A DNA stretch of 64,000 nt. It comes from Neobacillus citreus. Lineage in GTDB: Bacteria > Bacillota > Bacilli > Bacillales > Cytobacillaceae. Made by a program: the position numbers and the translations under genes. Numbering within the stretch: position 1 is the first letter of the stretch; each line of letters begins with the position of its first letter. The DNA is taken from NCBI RefSeq assembly GCF_018343545.2, contig NZ_JAGYPE020000018.1, positions 1-64,000 of the forward strand, given 5' to 3'. The notes under the pieces are model-generated. The model did not search any database. It was not told where the DNA came from and worked only from the letters and a program-made list of their open reading frames with translations. Shown here piece by piece: positions 46,696-55,959 of this stretch.

Positions 46696-47493
46696 CTAAA
46701 TATTTTGATGTGTCACCTGCAACTTCGACAGCAATGGTCTTTTATTATCCCAAGAAACCCGAACCGGCAGATTAAAAAATTGGGTAAGGCTCTCGCTCGA
46801 TAACAGTTCATTGGTGTTTCCGTACGCAAAAACCTGCCCCTCCTTTAGCAACAAGGTTTTATTGAATACAGGCAGAATCTCTTCAACATGATGTGTAACA
46901 TAAATGATGGCTGGTGCATTTGGATTTTTGGCAATCGTCTCGATTGATTCCAATAGTTTTTCACGGGCAATAAAGTCCAGACCGTTTGTTGGCTCATCGA
47001 GAATCAGCAAAGACGGGTCAGCCATTAACGCGCGGGCAATTAACACCCGCTGTTTCTCCCCTTGCGATAAGGTTTCATAATTTCTGTTAGCATAATCGAT
47101 GCAGCCAAGCTCCTCAAGTAAGGAAATGGCTTTTCTTCGTATTTCGTCTGTGGGAGCTTCATAGAGACCAATGGAAGCGAATGCTCCGCTTAGTACCACT
47201 TCAAAGGCATTATCGCCCGGGTGAAATTTTTCCTGAAGTGAGGATGAAACAAAGCCAATTTGCTTGCGCAGCTTTTCAGCAAGATAGGTTTTCCCAAACT
47301 CCATTCCTAAAACATTAATTTTTCCCTTTGTCGGGAAATTATAGGCGTTCAGCAAATTTAGGATGGCCGTTTTACCAGAACCGTTTAAACCGAATAAAAC
47401 CCAATGCTCCCCTTTTTCTATTTGCCAATTGACATTTTTTAAAATCCATTTGTCGCTCCGTTTGAGCGAAACGTCCTCTAGTTGCAGAATCAT
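46696..47493 (-). CDS. ABC transporter ATP-binding protein (YlmA-like)
   Basis: A 265-residue ABC ATPase: Walker A GLNGSGKTAILNLL near 35, Q-loop GFVSSSLQE, signature LSQGEKQRVLIARALM near 143, Walker B LLILDEPTNGLD near 163, and the switch His in YVTHHVEEI. It resembles YlmA/ModF-type stand-alone ATPases. There is no permease gene nearby, so it may serve an unlinked transporter or a non-transport role. Confidence 0.87.
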   Translation of the reverse strand: MILQLEDVSLKRSDKWILKNVNWQIEKGEHWVLFGLNGSGKTAILNLLNAYNFPTKGKINVLGMEFGKTYLAEKLRKQIGFVSSSLQEKFHPGDNAFEVVLSGAFASIGLYEAPTDEIRRKAISLLEELGCIDYANRNYETLSQGEKQRVLIARALMADPSLLILDEPTNGLDFIAREKLLESIETIAKNPNAPAIIYVTHHVEEILPVFNKTLLLKEGQVFAYGNTNELLSSESLTQFFNLPVRVSWDNKRPLLSKLQVTHQNI

Positions 47494-47714
47494 TATTTTA
47501 CTCCCCTCTTATGATTGACTTTATACATAATATAGTATCAAAATTTTCCGAAAATAAAAATATTGAGAGTTTTCCACTCTAAAAAAAGCAATTATGAACA
47601 TTCTTTGAAACTATTCTATTTATAAGTGTTTCCCCAACTTTCGCCGCATAATTCTACAAATTTCTTGGTTTACGATTGCTATATTTTGAACGTAAGGAAA
47701 ATATTAATTTACTA

Positions 47715-47732
47715 TTGTTCAACATTTCACAA
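47715..47732. promoter_or_regulatory. Rex-like operator upstream of adhE
   Basis: TTGTTCAACATTTCACAA agrees at 15 of 18 positions with the Rex consensus TTGTGAAATATTTCACAA. It lies 27 bases before the adhE start. Rex releases DNA when NADH is high, which suits a fermentation gene. Confidence 0.6.
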
Positions 47733-47758
47733 TAAATGATTTTAGGGAGGAACAATCA

Positions 47759-50359
47759 ATGGCAGTGGAAGAAAAAATGTTACAGCAAAAGCAAACAGTT
47801 TCGATGATTGACCGATTAGCAGCTAATGCCGCTCAGGCAGCTACGGAGTTTCGCAGCTTTACGCAGGAAATGGTCGATGAAATTGTCAAGCAGTTGGCAC
47901 TTGTTGCACTCGAGAACCACGATAAATTTGCCAGAATGGCTGTTGAGGAAACGAATCGAGGCCTTTACGAAGATAAAATCACGAAAAATATGTTTGCAAC
48001 AGAGATGATTTATCACACCCTTCGAAATCTGAAAACGGTCGGCATTATCAGTGAAAACGCGCATGAGGGCAGCTATGAAATTGCCGAACCTGTCGGGGTC
48101 ATCGCCGCGCTGGTGCCTGTGACAAATCCCACATCCACTGTCATTTATAAATCTCTTATTTCTATGAAAACAAGAAATCCTATTGTTTTTTCCTTTCACC
48201 CCGTTTCACAGAATTCGGGAAGGTTCACAGCTGAACTTCTAAGAGAAGCCGCTGTCCGTGCAGGCGCTCCTGAAAATTGTATTCAATGGATGGAAACTAC
48301 CACTCTGGATGGTATCAATATGTTAATGAAGCATCCAAAAGTATCGCTAATTCTTGCGACCGGAGGTTCTAGCATGGTGAAAGCCGCATATAGTTCCGGC
48401 AAACCGGCAATTGGTGTCGGACCAGGCAATGTACCTTGTTATTTCGAAAAAACTGCCAATATCAAGAGTTCCGTCCAAGACCTGATTATGTCGAAAACCT
48501 ATGATAATGGAATGATTTGTGCCTCTGAGCAAGCGTTAATCATCGATAAAGAAATCTATACCGAAGTCATTACGGAAATGATCGCCAACAACTGTTACTT
48601 TTTAAATGAGGAGGAAAGGAAACAGTTAGAAAAAGTAGCGATAAAAGAAGAAACCGGATTCCTCAATCCGATGATTGTCGGTCTTCCAGCCTTTAAAATT
48701 GCCCAAATGGCCGGAATCGAAGTCCCATTTGATACCAAGGTTTTAGTGGTCGAGTTGGAAGGAGTCGGACCAAAATATCCGCTTTCCTGTGAAAAACTAA
48801 GCCCTGTTCTTGCCTGCTATAAGGCAAATAGTACAGAGGAAGCCTTTAACCTGGCAGAAGCCACATTAGAATACGGTGGACTCGGCCACACCGCTTCCAT
48901 TCATACGGCTAATGACCAGATTGTTGAACAGTACGCGATGAGAATGAGAGCAGGAAGGATCCTAATCAATACTCCTTCCGCCCAAGGGGCAACTGGAAAC
49001 GTTTATAACGATTTACTGCCGACACTAACCCTTGGCACGGGCACATATGGAGGAAACTCGGTTTCAGTCAATGTCGGTGCCATGCATTTACTTAATATTA
49101 AAAAGGTGGCCAAACGCAATAATAACGCCCAAATCCTAAGGACACCGCCACAAATTTATTATCGTAAGAATTCTGTTCAGGCATTGGAAATCATCCCGGA
49201 TATTAAAAGGGCATTTATTGTCACAAGCCCAAGTTCGGTGAAAAACGGTTATGTCGATAAAGTGCTCCATTTTCTAACGAAACGACCTGATTTTGTCCAC
49301 TATGAGGTGTTTTCTGAGGTGGAGCCTGACCCTAGCATCGAAACGGTCATGGCGGGTGCTGAATTGATGAGACACGCTAAACCGAATATGATCATTGCCT
49401 TAGGAGGCGGTTCTGTCCTTGATGCAGCAAAAGCGATGTGGTTATTTTACGAGGATTCTGAGGCAAACTTTAACACCTTGAAACTGAAGACTCTTAATCC
49501 GAGAAAACGAGTTGTGACTTATCCGAAGCTTCGGGAGAAGGCTAAGTTGATCGCGATTCCGACTACTTCCGGAACAGGTTCGGAGGTTACCTCCTTTGCC
49601 GTCATCACGGATAAAAAAGCGAATATTAAATACCCGCTTTCCGACCCTGAACTTTTACCAGATGTGGCGATCATCGATCCACAGTTCTCGATGACTGTTC
49701 CGAAGGAAAACACAGCAGACACCGGAATGGATGTCTTAACACATGCTCTTGAAGCTTTTGTTTCAGTCGTTGCCAATGATTTTACAGATGGACAGATTAT
49801 TAAGGCCATTCAGCTAGTATTTGAGTATTTGCCAAGGGCGTACCGTAACGGTTTTGATGAGCTGGCCCGCGAGAAAATGCATTACGCTTCCACGATTGCG
49901 GGCCTTGCATTTAATAACGCCTATTTAGGAATTAATCACAGCCTTGCCCATGCGGTTGGCGCCGAGTTCAATATCGCTCACGGCCGCGCAAACGCGATTT
50001 TCTTGCCGCTTGTTATTCGCTATAACGCGGTGAAGCCGACGAAATTTACGCCATTTGCCGGTTATGAGTATTATAAGGCTGATAAACGTTATGCTGAGCT
50101 GGCAAAAATGCTGGGGCTTCCGGCACGGACAACGGAAGAAGGTATTGAAAGCTTGGTTGAAGCGGTGATTAGTTTGGCAAGAGAGCTCGATATGCCTTTA
50201 AGCGTCGAGGAATGCGGTGTGAGCCAACCTGTATATGAAAGTAAGATTGCCGAGATGGCCTTACATGCCTTTCATGATCCTGATACAAACGTCAATCCGA
50301 AGCGTCCATTAACTAGAGAACTGATGGAAATCCTGCGTCTAGCTTATAAAGGGGTATAG
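47759..50359 (+). CDS. adhE: Bifunctional acetaldehyde-CoA/alcohol dehydrogenase
   Basis: An 866-residue two-enzyme fusion that reduces acetyl-CoA to ethanol and re-oxidises NADH in fermentation. The N-terminal aldehyde dehydrogenase (about 15-430) has catalytic Cys254 in GMICASEQ. The C-terminal Fe-dependent alcohol dehydrogenase (about 460-866) has [32 protein letters not shown] and the metal His residues in [22 protein letters not shown]. The ATG follows AGGGAGG. A Rex-like site upstream suggests redox control. Monocistronic with a terminator. Confidence 0.96.
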   Translation: MAVEEKMLQQKQTVSMIDRLAANAAQAATEFRSFTQEMVDEIVKQLALVALENHDKFARMAVEETNRGLYEDKITKNMFATEMIYHTLRNLKTVGIISENAHEGSYEIAEPVGVIAALVPVTNPTSTVIYKSLISMKTRNPIVFSFHPVSQNSGRFTAELLREAAVRAGAPENCIQWMETTTLDGINMLMKHPKVSLILATGGSSMVKAAYSSGKPAIGVGPGNVPCYFEKTANIKSSVQDLIMSKTYDNGMICASEQALIIDKEIYTEVITEMIANNCYFLNEEERKQLEKVAIKEETGFLNPMIVGLPAFKIAQMAGIEVPFDTKVLVVELEGVGPKYPLSCEKLSPVLACYKANSTEEAFNLAEATLEYGGLGHTASIHTANDQIVEQYAMRMRAGRILINTPSAQGATGNVYNDLLPTLTLGTGTYGGNSVSVNVGAMHLLNIKKVAKRNNNAQILRTPPQIYYRKNSVQALEIIPDIKRAFIVTSPSSVKNGYVDKVLHFLTKRPDFVHYEVFSEVEPDPSIETVMAGAELMRHAKPNMIIALGGGSVLDAAKAMWLFYEDSEANFNTLKLKTLNPRKRVVTYPKLREKAKLIAIPTTSGTGSEVTSFAVITDKKANIKYPLSDPELLPDVAIIDPQFSMTVPKENTADTGMDVLTHALEAFVSVVANDFTDGQIIKAIQLVFEYLPRAYRNGFDELAREKMHYASTIAGLAFNNAYLGINHSLAHAVGAEFNIAHGRANAIFLPLVIRYNAVKPTKFTPFAGYEYYKADKRYAELAKMLGLPARTTEEGIESLVEAVISLARELDMPLSVEECGVSQPVYESKIAEMALHAFHDPDTNVNPKRPLTRELMEILRLAYKGV

Positions 50360-50375
50360 TTTTAATATATGGGAG

Positions 50376-50409
50376 GTGCCTCAATCGGGGATTTGAGGCA
50401 CTTTTTTTG
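50376..50409 (+). terminator. Terminator of adhE
   Basis: GTGCCTCAA pairs with TTGAGGCAC (50376-50384 with 50393-50401), then T7. Confidence 0.9.
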
Positions 50410-50430
50410 TTTGGGTTTATCCAATATAAC

Positions 50431-50543
50431 GATTCGCAGATAAATTCAGGAATTCGCAGATATATTCGGGGATTCGCAGATATAATTGGAAATTCGCAGA
50501 TATATTTCAAAATTCGCAGATATCCCTTAAAAATCCGCAGATA
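50431..50543. repeat. Six-unit array with 20-bp period
   Basis: The core (A/G)ATTCGCAGATA recurs at 50431, 50451, 50471, 50491 and 50511; a sixth, degenerate unit (AATCCGCAGATA) follows at 50532. Each core is followed by about 9 variable AT-rich bases. It lies in the gap after the adhE terminator. It is not a CRISPR array: the repeat and spacer are far too short. Confidence 0.85.
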
Positions 50544-50614
50544 TTTTTCGGAAGCCGAATCCGAGAATTGGGAATTTACCTATTTTTAATAAAAAATTTA
50601 AATTTCTCATAGAT

Positions 50615-51145
50615 TTAATTATATCTTTCCAGTCTCTTCCCCAATATTAGCCCTACTTGATTAAAGAAAACCACTAAGATGACACCAACTGGGATGCTGA
50701 TCCATATCATTGGCCAATCAATGACCTCAATCTCTAAGGCAAATTGGTAGAAATATAGACAAAATGGAATCAATAAAATAACGGCGGTTACTACACCTGG
50801 AGTATATCTTCTAAGAATGATAGCCTGGCCAATGTGGGTAAAGGAATGGATAAACAAAATGGAAACGACCGAAAGAATTCCTATCAAAGTCCAATCCTTT
50901 GCTTCCCCGCTCATCGCAACAATAACCACTATCAAAATACCCATATACTCAACCAATACAGCCAAAGCAAAACCGGCTGTATGCCTTGGAAACACCCGGA
51001 TGAAGTAGTTGTGGAACCTTTGCGGAAGGACCTTTAGGATATCCTTCTCATTCCGCTTTAGCCAGCCTTCCATAACAATAATTTCTTCAAAGTCGTGCAC
51101 GATAAAAGCACTTGCCACCGCCCAGATCAGAATGGTTAATGTCAT
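50615..51145 (-). CDS. HXXEE-domain membrane protein
   Basis: A 176-residue membrane protein with five segments. It has the family signature IVHDFEEIIVMEGWL near residue 15 and FTHIGQAIILRRYTPGV near 100. The conserved His and Glu residues suggest a metal or proton site in the membrane, but no function is known. The ATG follows AGGAGGAGGAAG directly. A frameshifted relative lies at 8536-9007. Confidence 0.82.
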   Translation of the reverse strand: MTLTILIWAVASAFIVHDFEEIIVMEGWLKRNEKDILKVLPQRFHNYFIRVFPRHTAGFALAVLVEYMGILIVVIVAMSGEAKDWTLIGILSVVSILFIHSFTHIGQAIILRRYTPGVVTAVILLIPFCLYFYQFALEIEVIDWPMIWISIPVGVILVVFFNQVGLILGKRLERYN

Positions 51146-51219
51146 CTTCCTCCTCCTCTCACAATAATAAATTATTATGCTAAAACCATGATATCAAATT
51201 GGGTAAATTATCCAAAACG

Positions 51220-51264
51220 AAAAAAAGCCACCCAATCAAACAGTTTTGATTTAGGCTGGCTTAA
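51220..51264 (-). terminator. Terminator of the flavin reductase gene
   Basis: AAGCCA and AATCAAAA pair with TTTTGATT and TGGCTT around a short loop, with T6 on the minus strand. Confidence 0.7.
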
Positions 51265-51280
51265 TCCATCTTTTTATATC

Positions 51281-51748
51281 CTATTCTGCTAGAGACCTGT
51301 ATTTCCCGCTAAAATAAATAAGCGGTTCGGCGTTTGATTCTTCAATGGAAATTTCAATTACCCTGCCTATAAATAGTGTATGGTCCCCTTCCACATGTGC
51401 AGCTGTTACTTCACATGCGACCTGCGCCAGTGCCCCGGCGATAACAGGCACCCCGCCCAGCCGGTCAAACGCCACTTCCCGATGCTCCTTCAGCTGCCCC
51501 GCGAAAATCATCGACAACTCCTGCTGTTCAGCCGACAGGATATTGACCGAGAATGTATTGGACTTTTTTATTTTTTCAAGCATAGATGCTTTTTCCGCAA
51601 TTGATACGACAACCAGTTTTGGGTTGAGCGATACAGACATAAACGCATTTGCCGTCATCCCGTGAGCCTTGCCATCCACCTCTGTTGCCACCACTGTTAC
51701 CCCTGTTGCAAACTTCCCCATCGCATTTCGAAATAAACGATCATCCAT
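51281..51748 (-). CDS. Flavin reductase family protein (HpaC-like)
   Basis: A 155-residue split-barrel FMN/FAD reductase. Features: FRNAMGKFATGVTVVATEVDG, then the flavin-binding GMTANAFMSVSLNPKLVVVSI, NILSAEQQELSMIFAG, and the conserved end GDHTLFIGRVIEI. It supplies reduced flavin to a two-component monooxygenase, plausibly the HpaB-like enzyme 5 kb away. I start at the ATG at 51748 (MDDRLFRN) with GGGAGG at 8 bases. Confidence 0.88.
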   Translation of the reverse strand: MDDRLFRNAMGKFATGVTVVATEVDGKAHGMTANAFMSVSLNPKLVVVSIAEKASMLEKIKKSNTFSVNILSAEQQELSMIFAGQLKEHREVAFDRLGGVPVIAGALAQVACEVTAAHVEGDHTLFIGRVIEISIEESNAEPLIYFSGKYRSLAE

Positions 51749-51855
51749 TAGCAGTCCCTCCCAGCTTTCCACATTAATTTATAACTATGTTGCAAAACCA
51801 ATATAAATGAATGGTAAAAGCAGGTACCTTATAAAAAGCACTTGCTTTTAACATT

Positions 51856-52149
51856 CTATAAACCACCAAGCCCGGAAATCAGGATTCCAAAACAAGCTGT
51901 AAATAATAGAATATTAATCCCGAGACCAATCAATGCCCCCTGGCCCATCCGCTTCCTTCCCTTTGTAAAACAAATGATTGGAATCACAATCATGGCAATG
52001 GCGGCTATACATAGATAAGCAAAAAACATCGGGGAGAAAACTAACAAAACCAATAACCCTAGAAGATAAATCCCGATGGTGATGCCAATCCCAATCCATA
52101 GGTCTTTTAAACTCCCATCCTTTGAATTGTTCCCTTGATTTTGATTCAT
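51856..52149 (-). CDS. Small membrane protein of the Lgt-like/radical-SAM operon
   Basis: A 97-residue protein with a polar Asn-rich head (MNQNQGNNSKDGSLKDLW), three membrane segments (about 18-40, 43-63 and 74-95) and a basic loop (FTKGRKRMGQG). It starts 30 bases after the radical SAM gene. No family recognised. Linkage suggests a membrane partner of the two upstream proteins; this is inference only. Confidence 0.65.
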   Translation of the reverse strand: MNQNQGNNSKDGSLKDLWIGIGITIGIYLLGLLVLLVFSPMFFAYLCIAAIAMIVIPIICFTKGRKRMGQGALIGLGINILLFTACFGILISGLGGL

Positions 52150-52179
52150 GCCTATTCCCCCCTTAAATGCTCAAAACTA

Positions 52180-53595
52180 CTATTTTATAAATGTTCGTTC
52201 TTCCAGTTCCTGTTGGATTTTCTTCAATTCTTGTTCCTTTTCATCCCGATAAAATAAATTGTACGTATCAAACGGAATAATCCGGCCATCCGGATGGGCG
52301 ATATGGACACAGGATTTTTTTACGGAGCGGACATCAAAGTTATGTGCATCTAAGAACTGCATAATAATCACCCGGAAGACGTTGTCATAGCCGATTTCTC
52401 CCGGCATTGCCACCTTTGGCAGGCAGCATAACAAGTCCTTCAAGGACAAGGCCGAGGAATCCGGAGAATGGTTCAAGGAGAACAATTTAAATATCATATT
52501 TTTAATATTATCGTCCTGTTCAAAAACGATGGTGTTGCGCTCGCCTTCCAGCAAAATATTAGGATCGATTAATCCTGTTAGCGGTGTCACATCCCCATTA
52601 AGCTTTAAGGCATAGCCCATTGCCAGGCAATCAGGATGGCATGGGACGGGGATTATATCCTTTGATCCAAACACATTCGATTGGTCAATAATCATTTGCC
52701 GTACTTCACTCAGCGTTAAGCGGTTAACAGAAGGGTCATATTCCTCCAATCTACCTGCTGCTTGAATAGGCTGAAAGGTCACCCCGCGGACACACTTCTG
52801 CTGCAGACCGTATTGAATGATTTTTCCTACTTCATGGTCGTTTAATCCCTTTTTCAAGGTGACAACAAGTGTAGTAGATATATTAAATTCATTTAAATGG
52901 TCAATCGCCTTTTGACGAATCTCTCGTAAATCTACTCCCCTTAATTCCTCCAATGCTTCTATTTCAAAGCTGTCAAATTGAAGATAGATTTCAAAGCCAG
53001 GAGAATACGAGGCTAAGCGCTTGACAAATTCCTTGTCATTTGCGATTCGGAGCCCATTTGTATTCACCATTATATGACGGATTGGCCGTGATTTTGCCAT
53101 GTCCAGGATGTCAAAGAACTGCGGATGAATCGTTGGTTCGCCCCCGCTAATTTGGACGATATCAGGCTCACGCTCATTTTTAATAATGCTATCTAGCATA
53201 AATTCTATTTTTTCTATGCTGCGGAAGGTCCCTTTATGCGGCGAGGAATCCGCATAGCAAATCGGGCATTTCAGGTTGCAGCGCTCGGTAATCTCCAATA
53301 GTGTTAAACAGCTATGCTGTTCATGGTCCGGACAAAGGCCACAATCATACGGGCAGCCATATTTAATTGGCGTATTCCAGCGATATGGCATTTCCGAGGG
53401 CTTAATAAATTCACGGCACCACTTATAATAATCGACGTCTGTTGAAATCAAAACCTTTTCCCTGCCGTGCTGCATACAATGCTTAACCAAATAAACCTTT
53501 TCATTTTCAATGATGACCTTGGCTTCCACTTTACGATGACAGGTCGAGCAGATGCTGTTTGTTAATTCATAAAATAAATACGGCCGGTTAGGCAT
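52180..53595 (-). CDS. Radical SAM protein resembling tetraether lipid synthase (MJ0619-like)
   Basis: A 471-residue radical SAM enzyme. An N-terminal Cys-rich region (ICSTCHRKVEAKVIIENEKV, then VKHCMQHG, YGCPYDCGLCPDHEQHSC) precedes the SAM cluster motif CNLKCPIC near 106, QISGGEPTIHP near 150 and a C-terminal half with CHPDC and LLCC. This layout, with a zinc-finger-like head and several extra Cys groups, is that of the MJ0619 family, whose best-known member joins lipid tails in archaea (Tes). The ATG follows GAGGAGAG and overlaps the Lgt-like gene by 8 bases. Exact reaction unknown. Confidence 0.8.
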   Translation of the reverse strand: MPNRPYLFYELTNSICSTCHRKVEAKVIIENEKVYLVKHCMQHGREKVLISTDVDYYKWCREFIKPSEMPYRWNTPIKYGCPYDCGLCPDHEQHSCLTLLEITERCNLKCPICYADSSPHKGTFRSIEKIEFMLDSIIKNEREPDIVQISGGEPTIHPQFFDILDMAKSRPIRHIMVNTNGLRIANDKEFVKRLASYSPGFEIYLQFDSFEIEALEELRGVDLREIRQKAIDHLNEFNISTTLVVTLKKGLNDHEVGKIIQYGLQQKCVRGVTFQPIQAAGRLEEYDPSVNRLTLSEVRQMIIDQSNVFGSKDIIPVPCHPDCLAMGYALKLNGDVTPLTGLIDPNILLEGERNTIVFEQDDNIKNMIFKLFSLNHSPDSSALSLKDLLCCLPKVAMPGEIGYDNVFRVIIMQFLDAHNFDVRSVKKSCVHIAHPDGRIIPFDTYNLFYRDEKEQELKKIQQELEERTFIK

Positions 53596-54331
53596 GGATT
53601 TCTCTCCTCTTCTCTGTTTGTTTTTTATTAATGAGCCATATGTAATACAAGATCCCCAGCAAGCTTGCCACTTGAATATTGTTTAAAAGCCAATATGGGT
53701 GCGGGGTTGGTTTAATAAAATCAATCATGAACCGAAACGTTAAATAACCAAGCATGTACAGCTGAAATAGCAGGCCTTCCCAGCCGATCCTATTTCTCTT
53801 TAGCTGAAAAAGTGCGACGGCAAGAGCACCCAAAAAAGCTATTTCATAAAGCTGTGTGGGGTGCCGCTTTATTCCGTCCCCAAAGTCCATCCCGGTGATC
53901 CAAGTTGTAGCCGTCCCATAAGTGTGGTCATCTAAGCCGGTTAAAAAACAGCCAATTCGGCCAATCATCATTCCAACAGCCAATGGCAAAACAAAGTCAT
54001 CGCCGGTCGAGCGCTTCCATCCAATGCATTTTTTGGCTGTTTCAACACCAATCAGCCCGCCTAGTAATCCGCCGACAATTGTTTTTCCTTCCATTAAATA
54101 AATAAGATTATGCCAATTTTCCAGCGTTTCCTTTGGGTCTTCAAGCCAATAGAGAAATTTAGAGCCGAAAGCAGCGCCTAAGATTGCCCCAACAATGACC
54201 CAAAGGGCTTTATCCATTGGGATTCTATCTTTATTTCGTGTATATAAATAAACGCGGAAGCCGATAAAATAGGCTAATGATTCTAATAATAGATGGGGGT
54301 GAATGCCAAAAATATAGAAAGGGAAGTTCAC
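53588..54331 (-). CDS. Divergent Lgt-like (prolipoprotein diacylglyceryl transferase family) membrane protein
   Basis: A 247-residue protein with about seven membrane segments and the Lgt signature in altered form: GRIGCFLTGLDDHTYG in place of GRIGNFxNxE, then RHPTQLYEIAFLG and a final helix. GKTIVGGLLGGLIG matches the Lgt glycine-rich loop. The housekeeping Lgt normally sits beside hprK, so this is a paralogue. I prefer the GTG at 54331 with AAAGGAGG 11 bases upstream; an ATG at 54364 has a weaker site. It is the first gene of a three-gene operon with the radical SAM enzyme. Confidence 0.78.
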   Translation of the reverse strand: MNFPFYIFGIHPHLLLESLAYFIGFRVYLYTRNKDRIPMDKALWVIVGAILGAAFGSKFLYWLEDPKETLENWHNLIYLMEGKTIVGGLLGGLIGVETAKKCIGWKRSTGDDFVLPLAVGMMIGRIGCFLTGLDDHTYGTATTWITGMDFGDGIKRHPTQLYEIAFLGALAVALFQLKRNRIGWEGLLFQLYMLGYLTFRFMIDFIKPTPHPYWLLNNIQVASLLGILYYIWLINKKQTEKRREIHA

Positions 54332-54504
54332 TAAAACGTTATCCTCCTTTAAAGAATACTCCATGTTTTCTTCTTTATCTTATCAGAATCATAGAAAAAA
54401 ATTATCATATTTTTTAAAATTTTCTAAACGTTATTGTATTTCTTTCTTTTTTTCGATCCTCGATATAAACTGATAGATGAACAAGTTTTAGCCGAGGTGA
54501 ATCT

Positions 54505-55062
54505 GTGAACTTTCCAATCCTTGAAACCAAAAGATTACAATTAATCAAACTCACCCATCGCCATGTCGAAAGTTTGTTTGAAATATTTTCGCAAAATGAA
54601 GTAACGAGGTTCTATGGAACCGAACGGTTTACCCTGCCGGCCGAGGCCATGAAATTAATTGATTTGTTTCAAAAGAATTATCAAGATAAACGGGGAATCC
54701 GCTGGGGAATTAAGCTGAAGGAAAATCAAAAGATTATTGGAACCATCGGTCTTAATAACCTGCAACTGAAAAACAAACGGGCCGAAATTGGCTATGAACT
54801 GCATCCTGCTCTTTGGAGAAAAGGGTATGCGACTGAGGCCATTATAGAAGTATTACAGTTTAGTTTTACGCAAATGGAATTGTATCGGATCGGGGCCATC
54901 GTTTATCCGGAAAACGCAGCCTCGGTCAACCTGCTTCAAAAAATGGGCTTTACGAAAGAGGGCATTCTACGAGGCTATATGCATCAAAGCAATCATATTC
55001 ATGATACATATGTATTATCGATACTAAAGCCAGAATGGGAAAAGAGCCAGGAAAATAAGTAA
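54505..55062 (+). CDS. GNAT N-acetyltransferase (RimJ/RimL type)
   Basis: A 185-residue GNAT protein: ETKRLQLIKLTHRHVESLFE, then IGTIGLNNLQLKNKRAEIGYELHP, the acetyl-CoA loop RKGYATEAIIEVLQF near 110, and the end VYPENAASVNLLQKMGFTKEG. It acetylates an N-terminus or a small amine; the substrate is unknown. The start is a GTG at 54505 with GAGGTG upstream. Divergent from the Lgt-like gene. Confidence 0.88.
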   Translation: MNFPILETKRLQLIKLTHRHVESLFEIFSQNEVTRFYGTERFTLPAEAMKLIDLFQKNYQDKRGIRWGIKLKENQKIIGTIGLNNLQLKNKRAEIGYELHPALWRKGYATEAIIEVLQFSFTQMELYRIGAIVYPENAASVNLLQKMGFTKEGILRGYMHQSNHIHDTYVLSILKPEWEKSQENK

Positions 55063-55074
55063 CCTGGCTCTTTT
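55040..55074. terminator. Bidirectional terminator
   Basis: 12-bp perfect stem (55040-55051 with 55063-55074) between convergent genes, overlapping the GNAT stop. Confidence 0.85.
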
Positions 55075-55274
55075 CATTCCTCAAAGTAGTCTTTAAATTC
55101 CTTCGGATCCTTAGCCTTTTCATTATGATAATAAGGATTATTTTCGGTAACGTTCTTTGGGTCCAAATTTGTTTTAATTACTAACATGGGTCCGGTTGGA
55201 CTTTCCGCAATGATTCGGTCATTTAACTTATCAAAATCAGTCATATTGCTATTTCCCGGTTGTTTCGTTTCCAA
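55074..55274 (-). CDS. Hypothetical 66-residue protein
   Basis: A small, charged, soluble protein (TDFDKLNDRIIAESPTGPML near 12; end KAKDPKEFKDYFEE). It starts with TTG at 55274, seven bases after AGGAGGTGG, a strong site. It is next to cotE on the same strand, but a terminator intervenes. No family recognised. Confidence 0.65.
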   Translation of the reverse strand: METKQPGNSNMTDFDKLNDRIIAESPTGPMLVIKTNLDPKNVTENNPYYHNEKAKDPKEFKDYFEE

Positions 55275-55342
55275 GTGATTACCACCTCCTAGAAATTAGC
55301 ATGCTGATTTTAACTGGTAAACATGCATTCAAACATTTCTTG

Positions 55343-55379
55343 AAAAAAAGAAAAACTAGGAAGCAAAAACCTCCTAGTT
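55343..55379 (-). terminator. Terminator of cotE
   Basis: AACTAGGA pairs with TCCTAGTT (55354-55361 with 55372-55379); A-rich side gives a T run on the minus strand. Confidence 0.75.
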
Positions 55380-55383
55380 AAAG

Positions 55384-55929
55384 TTATTCTTCTTCGCCAC
55401 CTACTAAGAAATCCGGACTTAATTCTTCGAATTCCTCGTCGTCAACATCCATGCCCCATTCATCATCATTGTCTCTGCATCCTTCAGGATTTACGCGGAC
55501 ACAAACCTTGGTTTCGCCAATGACTTCAACCAAGAACTCCCTTTCGACATGAACGATGATTTTGTTGCCATTTGGGGAAATGACGGCTTCACAGGTGTTT
55601 GGCTGCTGCAATACTTTTGCTACAATTTCGCTGTCGTCCATGCAGTCATGGTCACGGTATTTTAACTTAATGACATCTGTGTATTGGACCCGTTCCGTAA
55701 CCACTTCTGTTTTGGTGTTATCGTTAAAGGAGTACCAAGTATTGATGTCATAAGTGCCGTGTATCTCAACTGTTTTACCAACTTTTTTCGCGTTATATTT
55801 ATGGTTGATAACCCAACAGCCGAGAACGCTGGATGGATTGTGTGCCGGGCTAATCGTATGATTGGACTTTGTAAACTTCCGTCCCTTCGCTACTACGGCC
55901 TTCGCAAATATCTCTCTATATTCTCCCAT
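55384..55929 (-). CDS. cotE: Outer spore coat morphogenetic protein CotE
   Basis: Organises the outer coat of the endospore. The 181-residue length equals B. subtilis CotE. It begins [20 protein letters not shown], has [20 protein letters not shown], and ends in the acidic tail ([19 protein letters not shown]). I start at the ATG at 55929; the longer frame includes the GAGGAGG ribosome site. It marks the left limit of the conserved rny-cotE block; in B. subtilis mutS follows directly. Confidence 0.95.
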   Translation of the reverse strand: MGEYREIFAKAVVAKGRKFTKSNHTISPAHNPSSVLGCWVINHKYNAKKVGKTVEIHGTYDINTWYSFNDNTKTEVVTERVQYTDVIKLKYRDHDCMDDSEIVAKVLQQPNTCEAVISPNGNKIIVHVEREFLVEVIGETKVCVRVNPEGCRDNDDEWGMDVDDEEFEELSPDFLVGGEEE

Positions 55930-55959
55930 TTTGCGCGAACCCTCCTCATTCAGTTTCAT

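Noticed and set aside
50431-50543. CRISPR array
   Set aside because: Repeat of 11-12 bases with about 9-base gaps is far below CRISPR dimensions, and there are no cas genes.
50313-50589. Short open frames in the 20-bp repeat array
   Set aside because: They only translate the repeat and the adhE end; no ribosome sites.
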